From Phycisphaeraceae bacterium (GTDB taxonomy: Bacteria > Planctomycetota > Phycisphaerae > Phycisphaerales > UBA1924): a DNA stretch of 64,000 nucleotides. Each line of letters begins with the position of its first letter. Positions within the stretch are counted from its first letter, which is position 1. Shown here piece by piece: positions 58,469 through 64,000 of the stretch. The notes under the pieces are model-generated. The model worked only from the letters and a program-made list of their open reading frames with translations. It had not been told where the DNA came from and did not search any database. The stretch is from assembly GCA_019454185.1 (NCBI GenBank), contig CP075368.1, positions 1,054,001 through 1,118,000 on the forward strand, written 5' to 3'. A program made the translations under genes and the position numbers.

Positions 58469-61400
58469 AGCCCACAGAGTTGACTGGAATGTTCGGATCA
58501 GTGGTACGGCTTGAGCTGCGCCCCCTTCACGGCGAGACATTCGACGGTACAGTGACCGCTGGCGTCGAAGCTCTACTGACAAGCTCTCCCGAGCTCGGCC
58601 CAACGCTGAAGGTGGGAGAGCGTGGGTTTCGTGTCAGTGGGCAGGATCCCCGAGCGAGGCGTCGGATCGAGGATGTGATCCAGCGGGATCTCCCACGCAT
58701 CGCGTGGATTGTGCAGACCGATGGTGCGCCCGCGAGCTGTCGTGCCGTGCTGTTGCAGGTGCACGAGTTCCCAAGTGGACTCCTGCTGCCTGATGAACTC
58801 GCGCTCCACGTTGACGACGAGCTCACAGAAACTCTGATGGCGAACCGATCGCTCGGCACATTCGACGCCATCGAGGAGTTTTTGCGACAGGAGTTCCTGC
58901 TTGCTCCCGCCTACAAAGAAAACGGCTGGAGGATCATCGTGTCAGCGGGGCGCTCAGTTGGAAGCGCACTCGGAAGCGGCTTCCGAGTACATGGTCCGCG
59001 TCTCGTGATGGATATCCAGCGGCGAGAGATCCCCGGAGATGACAGCAAGGCCGCGGCGTTGTTTGTCAAGCGCATTGCCCCAAGCCGTAGCAGCGGCGGT
59101 GCCGCAACCGCGCAGAGGCTGATCCAAGCCGACATCGCTTTCCGCGATGCCTCGAAAGGGTCGGTGGCGTCCGCGGTGCGCACCGATCTGAATGCCCTCG
59201 TTCAACAGGCAGGCAGCTACCTAGGCATCTGGAAAGAGTACAACGAGGTCGAACGCCGTTCCCTGGAGAACGAGGCGACCGAGTTCGGGCACCTGGCCTA
59301 CTCGAGTTGGTCTGAAGTACGAGAGGGCATTCGCTTTGCATGTCCCGGCCTGGATCCGCAGGGGCGTGAGCGACTCCGCGACTGTCGGGAAGATCGCGTC
59401 GGCCTGCAGGCAACCGAGGAGCCGGCCGCCTCGGACGAGCGGCCTGGCGGCGCACGCACCTTTGTCGGCGCGCCGGTCGATGTCGACTCCATCGGCGTGA
59501 TTGTCCGTCCTAGGGGAGCCGACTGGCCCCCGCCACCGCAGACGGGCTTCTTGAGCATCGCCGTGTTTGGTGACCGCAAGCGGTTGGCGCGACGCGAAAA
59601 GGCACGAGACTTGGTTGCATCGGCACGATGTCCGGTGCCGTGGCTAGGACTATTGCTGGAGGGCAAACCCTTCCCTGTGAAGCAGCGGCGGCGCGAGATC
59701 GCTCTATCACCGGTAGCTCGCAAAGCATTCAAGGGAGATCCCACGCCAGCGCAAGAAATGGCTATTGATGCCGCGCTGAATACGCCCGACATCGCGATCA
59801 TTCAGGGACCTCCTGGAACAGGCAAGACGCGCGTGATTGCGGCGCTTCAGGCACGATTGGCGGAGCTTGGAGAGGGAGATTCAGGTCCATTCGGTCAGAC
59901 GCTCCTGACGAGCTACCAGCATGACGCGGTGGACAACGTTGCTGCGGCGAGCACGGCATTTGGCCTGCCGTCATTCCGTATCGGCGTGAAGTCGGGTCAC
60001 ACAGACGACGGCGATGCGACCGAGCGTTGGAGGCGTGACCTTGTTGCCAAACTCAAGGGCAGCGTCGCGAATCAGCCCGCGACGCCGGTGCATGTCGTTC
60101 GACGCAATGTGCGACGCCTGGCCCTGGCCCAGCAGAAGGCTCCTTCGGGCAACGACGCGAGTGCTGATCTGCTTCAGCAGGTGCTCGCTGAAGCTGGCCC
60201 ATGGCTGGACGCTCCAATGGCCGAGCAGTTGGACAAGTTGATTCGGCAACTGAGGAATCCAGCCACAGCTCAGAGGCTCCCGCTCGAGCAGGAACTGGCT
60301 CTGCGGGCGGTCGCCGGCCTCCCGACGACTGCTGCATCAGCGAGCGATGACGGACCGCACCGCGCTACGAAGGCCCTTATCGCGCTTGAGGGACTCGGCA
60401 CAGGATTCCTCACCGAACTAGAAACACAGGTCATCTCGTCGATGGCAAATTGGAAGGGTGAGGGCGTTCCTCCCGGCCTATCCGTTCTCGCCGACCTTCG
60501 CACGGCACTCATGGACAGGCTCCAGCCTCCCCGGGTGAAAGAAGCTGGCCCACTACATAATGTGCTTGTAGAAGAGGCGCTCCTGCGCGTCCAAGCTCAG
60601 CTGGAAAGCGTCGCCAGAAACACCGCGTTTGACGCATCCGTGGCCGTTGAGGACTTGATCGACGAGCTGGAGGCCGATCCGCAGGCCGTGCGGGAGGAGC
60701 TCTCGCGGTACGCATCTTCCCTCGCGTCGACTGTGCAGCATTCCGTGGGAACTGACATGCAGGCGGTGAAGCTATCTGGAATCGACCTATCGGCCGAAGA
60801 ATGGCCCCGCTTCCGCACCGTGATCGTGGACGAAGCGGCGAGGTGCAATCCTCTGGACCTGATGATTCCGCTATCCATCGCGGAGAGGCGCATCGTTCTC
60901 GTCGGCGACCACCGACAGCTGCCGCATGTTCTGGAGCCGAGCGTCGAGCGCGAACTCTCCACGACAGCTACAGAGGCGACGAAGGAGGCACTTGGCCGAA
61001 GCATGTTCGAACGGCTGGTCGGCCACGTGAGGGCGTTGGAGCAAAAAGACGGCGTGAAGCGATATGTTCGCCTCGACACCCAATATCGCATGCCGCCGGC
61101 GCTCGGAACGTTTGTGAACGACGCGTTCTACGCGCCTTACGGAGAGCAGTTCACCAACGGCCGGCCAGCGACAGACTTCGCACACGGCCTCACCGGTCAG
61201 TATGCAGGCAAAGTGGCAGCCTGGGTAGACATGCCGCTGCAACGAGGCCAGGAACTCGGCGGCAAGAGCAAGAGCCGCCCGCTCGAGGCCGACTGGATCG
61301 CTGGCGAAGTGAAACGGCTCATGGAAGATCGCCCCGACCTCACCGTCGGTGTCATCACGTTCTATTCCGCGCAGGTTGAGGCATTGAATCGGGCGCTCGG

Positions 61401-61788
61401 TCACCAAGGCATCGTCGAACAGGATCCCCAAGGTGTGTGGCAGCCCACATCGCCGTGGAAATCTACTTCAGGAACAAGCGAGAGTCGGGCTCGACTCCGG
61501 GTTGGAACGGTTGACTCGTTCCAGGGGATGGAGTTCGACATCGTGTTCCTCTCATTGGTGCGCAGCAACCGGCTTCCCACCTCGGACGCAGCCAGCCTCC
61601 GAAGGAAGTTCGGATTCTTGCTGCTGGAGAACCGGGTGTGCGTGGCGATGAGCCGCCAGCAACGGCTACTGGTTGTGGTTGGTGATGCCGACATGTTCAA
61701 GGACGACGTCTTGGCGAACGAACCTGGGGTTTCAGCGTTGCGACAGTTCCACATGTTCTGCGGAGGTGCCCATGGCGTCCGCATTTGA
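58465..61788 (+). CDS. SF1 (Upf1/Dna2-like) helicase of the TerY-P operon
   Basis: A 1107-residue helicase. Residues 1 to about 420 are an unassigned N-terminal region. The motor has IIQGPPGTGKTRVIAAL near 448, DEAARCNPLDLMIPLS near 788, VGDHRQLPHVLEP, QYRMPPALGTF near 872 and VDSFQGMEFDIVFLSLVRSN near 1015, so it is complete. It overlaps the kinase stop by four bases and the next gene by 17. A helicase joined to a vWA/PP2C/kinase set suggests DNA or RNA remodelling switched by phosphorylation; the target is unknown. Confidence 0.9.
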   Translation: MKPTELTGMFGSVVRLELRPLHGETFDGTVTAGVEALLTSSPELGPTLKVGERGFRVSGQDPRARRRIEDVIQRDLPRIAWIVQTDGAPASCRAVLLQVHEFPSGLLLPDELALHVDDELTETLMANRSLGTFDAIEEFLRQEFLLAPAYKENGWRIIVSAGRSVGSALGSGFRVHGPRLVMDIQRREIPGDDSKAAALFVKRIAPSRSSGGAATAQRLIQADIAFRDASKGSVASAVRTDLNALVQQAGSYLGIWKEYNEVERRSLENEATEFGHLAYSSWSEVREGIRFACPGLDPQGRERLRDCREDRVGLQATEEPAASDERPGGARTFVGAPVDVDSIGVIVRPRGADWPPPPQTGFLSIAVFGDRKRLARREKARDLVASARCPVPWLGLLLEGKPFPVKQRRREIALSPVARKAFKGDPTPAQEMAIDAALNTPDIAIIQGPPGTGKTRVIAALQARLAELGEGDSGPFGQTLLTSYQHDAVDNVAAASTAFGLPSFRIGVKSGHTDDGDATERWRRDLVAKLKGSVANQPATPVHVVRRNVRRLALAQQKAPSGNDASADLLQQVLAEAGPWLDAPMAEQLDKLIRQLRNPATAQRLPLEQELALRAVAGLPTTAASASDDGPHRATKALIALEGLGTGFLTELETQVISSMANWKGEGVPPGLSVLADLRTALMDRLQPPRVKEAGPLHNVLVEEALLRVQAQLESVARNTAFDASVAVEDLIDELEADPQAVREELSRYASSLASTVQHSVGTDMQAVKLSGIDLSAEEWPRFRTVIVDEAARCNPLDLMIPLSIAERRIVLVGDHRQLPHVLEPSVERELSTTATEATKEALGRSMFERLVGHVRALEQKDGVKRYVRLDTQYRMPPALGTFVNDAFYAPYGEQFTNGRPATDFAHGLTGQYAGKVAAWVDMPLQRGQELGGKSKSRPLEADWIAGEVKRLMEDRPDLTVGVITFYSAQVEALNRALGHQGIVEQDPQGVWQPTSPWKSTSGTSESRARLRVGTVDSFQGMEFDIVFLSLVRSNRLPTSDAASLRRKFGFLLLENRVCVAMSRQQRLLVVVGDADMFKDDVLANEPGVSALRQFHMFCGGAHGVRI

Positions 61789-63352
61789 TAACCTGGCCAC
61801 AACCATCCAGATGGCAAACCTTCGATGGCCCGATGGCCGCAAGGGCCAGTGGCTTCTCTGGCCCGTTTGGGTGAGGAGAGTTGCTGCCCCATCGCGTCCG
61901 AACACCCGCCTCGGTCCGTTCGAGCGGGCCGTGCTCGGTTGCGCTCGAGCCCGTATCTCGGATGCCGAGCATATCGGCAGTCTGCTGAACATCGACCGAA
62001 AGCTCGTCAAGATCATCCAGCAATCCCTCGTGCAGCAAGGAACACTTGATGAGAGCGCCGGCATCACAACCGAAGGGATGGACGCCTTGGATGCCGGCGA
62101 GATAGAGGCAACGAGCATCAATGTCGTCCATGTTCTCCAGTGTGGCATTACGGGTCTGGTGATGCCTCGGGTCGCCGACCAACTGCAGTATGCCGACGTG
62201 ACACGGGGAGAAGATGGCCTTCGAATCGAAACCGGCTCAGTGGCCGATTCCCGGCAACAGCGATGTATCACGGTGAGACCGCCGCATCCGGACGAGCCGG
62301 CCGTGCCTGAGGCCAACGACGTTCTCGCAGCCATTCGGCGGCATTTCGGGGATCTGCGATCGGCATCGTCGGGGCGCGCCGACGCGCATGACACGGCCCC
62401 TGATGGCTATCGCGCCCGCCCGACGGCTCTGAGGCGCGTCAATGTCATCGATGTGCGTGCGACGCCAATGTTCCTCGCCACGGTGGCCTACAGCACCGCA
62501 CTCGAAGAGGGCGATGAAGGCGACGACTGGCGCATCATGGATCCATTCGGACTGGGCGAGAGCCGCCGGCTTCTGGATTCCGCCGATCGACTGCGTGCTT
62601 TCGACAAGGAGTTCGACCAACAGATTCGGCGGCTGACGAGGAAGCAGACATTGCACCCCACCTCGGCAGACACGGTCGATCCATCTCTGGTCTGGCAGAT
62701 GGCGCAGGATCAGGTGGCGACAAAGCTCGGCACGAGCTTTCGTACTTGGCGTGGGCATGACCACCTTGTCAGCATGGAAGATGCACTGTTGTGGGCCAGT
62801 GAGTCGAAGAACCCACGGCAGCGTGGCAGCAACCTTGATCGTGCGTCCTTGGCTGCGCGCAAGGCGATGGAAGCATGCTTTGCTTCGTTGTCAGACGCTT
62901 ATCCGCTCTCCACGCTGCATGAGCGAGTGCGCCTCCTTCAGAATACCCCGCGTGACGAAGACTATCTGAAGAACTGGATGCTGTCAGCTATTCACTCGTG
63001 CGGGATTGCGGGTCCGCCACCAACACGATTTGCCGTGCGACCGAAAGAAGTGTGGTCAGTTGTCAAATATGGCAACAACTACAAACTGGCAGCAACCGTG
63101 ATGGCAACGGCCCTCGTGGCGAAAGAACGGCCGGACCACCCATTTCGCCTCGCTGCTCGAGTTCGACCAACCCTTATGGAAGACCTCGATCGCGCGTTCG
63201 AGGTTGCTGGCGACGCAGCCCACCATTCTCGCGGCGCACCGCCGAGCTCAGATGACGTGGAGTTTCTGATCGCAACGGTGTACTGGATGATTGAGACCCT
63301 ACTCGCCGGTGTGGCTGCGTCAGCCCCCGTCGCAACGCGGAGGCAGGCATGA
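61772..63352 (+). CDS. Hypothetical protein, 526 residues, TerY-P operon
   Basis: A protein starting MASAFDNLATTIQMANLRWP, with GGAGG upstream of the ATG at 61772. Residues about 45-100 look like a winged helix (FERAVLGCARARISDAEHIG, SLLNIDRKLVKIIQQSLVQQ). The middle has a beta region (VNVIDVRATPMFLATVAY). The C-terminal part is helical (LDRASLAARKAMEACFASLS, FEVAGDAAHHSRG). No family recognised and no catalytic motif seen. Its position directly after the helicase, overlapping it, suggests a helicase partner or DNA-end sensor. Confidence 0.65.
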   Translation: MASAFDNLATTIQMANLRWPDGRKGQWLLWPVWVRRVAAPSRPNTRLGPFERAVLGCARARISDAEHIGSLLNIDRKLVKIIQQSLVQQGTLDESAGITTEGMDALDAGEIEATSINVVHVLQCGITGLVMPRVADQLQYADVTRGEDGLRIETGSVADSRQQRCITVRPPHPDEPAVPEANDVLAAIRRHFGDLRSASSGRADAHDTAPDGYRARPTALRRVNVIDVRATPMFLATVAYSTALEEGDEGDDWRIMDPFGLGESRRLLDSADRLRAFDKEFDQQIRRLTRKQTLHPTSADTVDPSLVWQMAQDQVATKLGTSFRTWRGHDHLVSMEDALLWASESKNPRQRGSNLDRASLAARKAMEACFASLSDAYPLSTLHERVRLLQNTPRDEDYLKNWMLSAIHSCGIAGPPPTRFAVRPKEVWSVVKYGNNYKLAATVMATALVAKERPDHPFRLAARVRPTLMEDLDRAFEVAGDAAHHSRGAPPSSDDVEFLIATVYWMIETLLAGVAASAPVATRRQA

Positions 63353-64000
63353 GCAAGAAGAACAAGAACAAAAACAAGCCTTGGCAGCAGGCCGGCGGAT
63401 ATCCCGGAAGTACCGGCGGCTTTGGTGGGTTGCCTGGGCATTCTGCGCAGACCATCCTGTCATCGGCAGGTGGCTCTCCCCTGTCGAAGGGGGGAACTCC
63501 CACTTCAGACCATCACAGTCGCATCGGCGCGTCCGGGCAGTTAGGTGCGGACTCCCCTTCTGGGGCAGTTGGACCAACCGATGGACTTGAGACCATGTCG
63601 GATCAGCAGCTTGTCGACGAAGCCCGGGCAGAGACCGAGGCGTTGGCCCCGGCAACTACAGATTCACCGGACCCGCTCAAGGACGGCGGAAGCCCCGAAG
63701 CCTCGCCAGCAAGTGTCGCGCCCCCCGTCAGTACGCAGGTATCGAGGGCAGAGCTTGTTGAGGCCCTTCGCGGTGTGCGACACACAAGGGACGCCCTCAA
63801 TCGCCTGAAGGATCAAGCGGACGCCGCGCGGGTCGCACATGAGCGGGCGAAAGCAGAAGTGGCGACCAGGCTGGAGGAACTGGAACGACGCGAACTTGCA
63901 TTGTCGGTTAGAGAGACCGACGTTTCCAAACGAGATTCCGAAATGGAAGCCCGCAGACTGGAGTTGATCGCTTTACAGGCTGCGGCGAGTGAGGGTTTTC
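63349..64000 (+). CDS. Coiled-coil protein of the TerY-P operon, cut by the window edge
   Basis: The frame opens with MSKKNKNKNKPWQQAGGYPG at an ATGA overlap (63349-63352) and stays open for 217 codons to the end of the window. Residues 1 to about 125 are low-complexity Gly/Ser/Pro-rich. From about 128 a coiled coil begins (SRAELVEALRGVRHTRDALN, ERAKAEVATRLEELERRELA, EMEARRLELIALQAA). A downstream ATPase or GrpE-like domain is possible but not visible. It is the eighth gene of the rightward arm. Confidence 0.75.
   Translation, partial: MSKKNKNKNKPWQQAGGYPGSTGGFGGLPGHSAQTILSSAGGSPLSKGGTPTSDHHSRIGASGQLGADSPSGAVGPTDGLETMSDQQLVDEARAETEALAPATTDSPDPLKDGGSPEASPASVAPPVSTQVSRAELVEALRGVRHTRDALNRLKDQADAARVAHERAKAEVATRLEELERRELALSVRETDVSKRDSEMEARRLELIALQAAASEGF

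Noticed and set aside
1..64000. CRISPR array expected because of the CARF-like regulator
   Set aside because: I found no regularly spaced direct repeats with unique spacers and no cas genes; CARF domains also occur in CRISPR-independent regulators.

Overview
The window is a GC-rich accessory region of a bacterial chromosome, most likely from a planctomycete of the Phycisphaerae type. The clues are a secreted sulfatase-modifying-like protein ending in a dockerin-like repeat tail (8779-9846) and a DUF2924 / large serine recombinase / small helix-turn-helix cassette (24756-27538) of a kind I know from Planctomycetota. I see no rRNA, tRNA or CRISPR array. Almost everything belongs to genome defence, mobile elements or phage-like replication.

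Layout. 1-5359: a type I restriction-modification operon read leftwards (hsdR, hsdS, an HNH-like protein, and hsdM cut by the window edge), every junction a 4-base overlap. 5389-7579: a broken gene remnant and a coupled three-gene operon headed by a TIGR04255 protein. 7676-9846: a tyrosine recombinase and the secreted protein, bracketed by inverted short-period repeats. 10347-22225: a phage- or plasmid-like module (HTH protein, small genes, HARE-HTH protein, AbrB/Doc toxin-antitoxin pair, ParB-methyltransferase, primase-polymerase, SF2 helicase, DUF669, RecA-like ATPase, sigma-like factor) without structural genes. 22514-24685: a 723-residue orphan. 24749-34274: the serine recombinase cassette plus a tightly coupled trio (427-residue unknown, two-HxK phospholipase-D nuclease, SNF2-type helicase), bounded by inverted copies of a 16-base word. 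34655-39211: small genes, an integrase-type transposase and an IS3 element that cleanly splits a 77-codon gene.

39272-64000 looks like one bipartite defence locus around a sigma-54 activator with a CARF-like sensor domain (53119 to about 54708). Leftwards from a near-consensus sigma-54 promoter (53105-53089) runs hsdR, hsdM, hsdS, an OLD-family ATPase/TOPRIM nuclease, a 1286-residue fusion of HsdM-like, HsdS-like, beta-sandwich and STAND-type ATPase domains whose methylase motif IV is degenerate, and a second ATPase broken by an ISL3 element. Rightwards, behind two more sigma-54-like sites (54809, 55279), runs a TerY-P phosphorylation set (vWA, PP2C, zinc-ribbon kinase) with an SF1 helicase, a 526-residue unknown and a coiled-coil protein that continues past the window.

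The attractive reading is that a signal sensed by the CARF-like domain switches on both arms at once: DNA restriction on one side and a kinase/phosphatase-controlled helicase complex on the other. This rests on sequence patterns only; nothing here was searched against a database.
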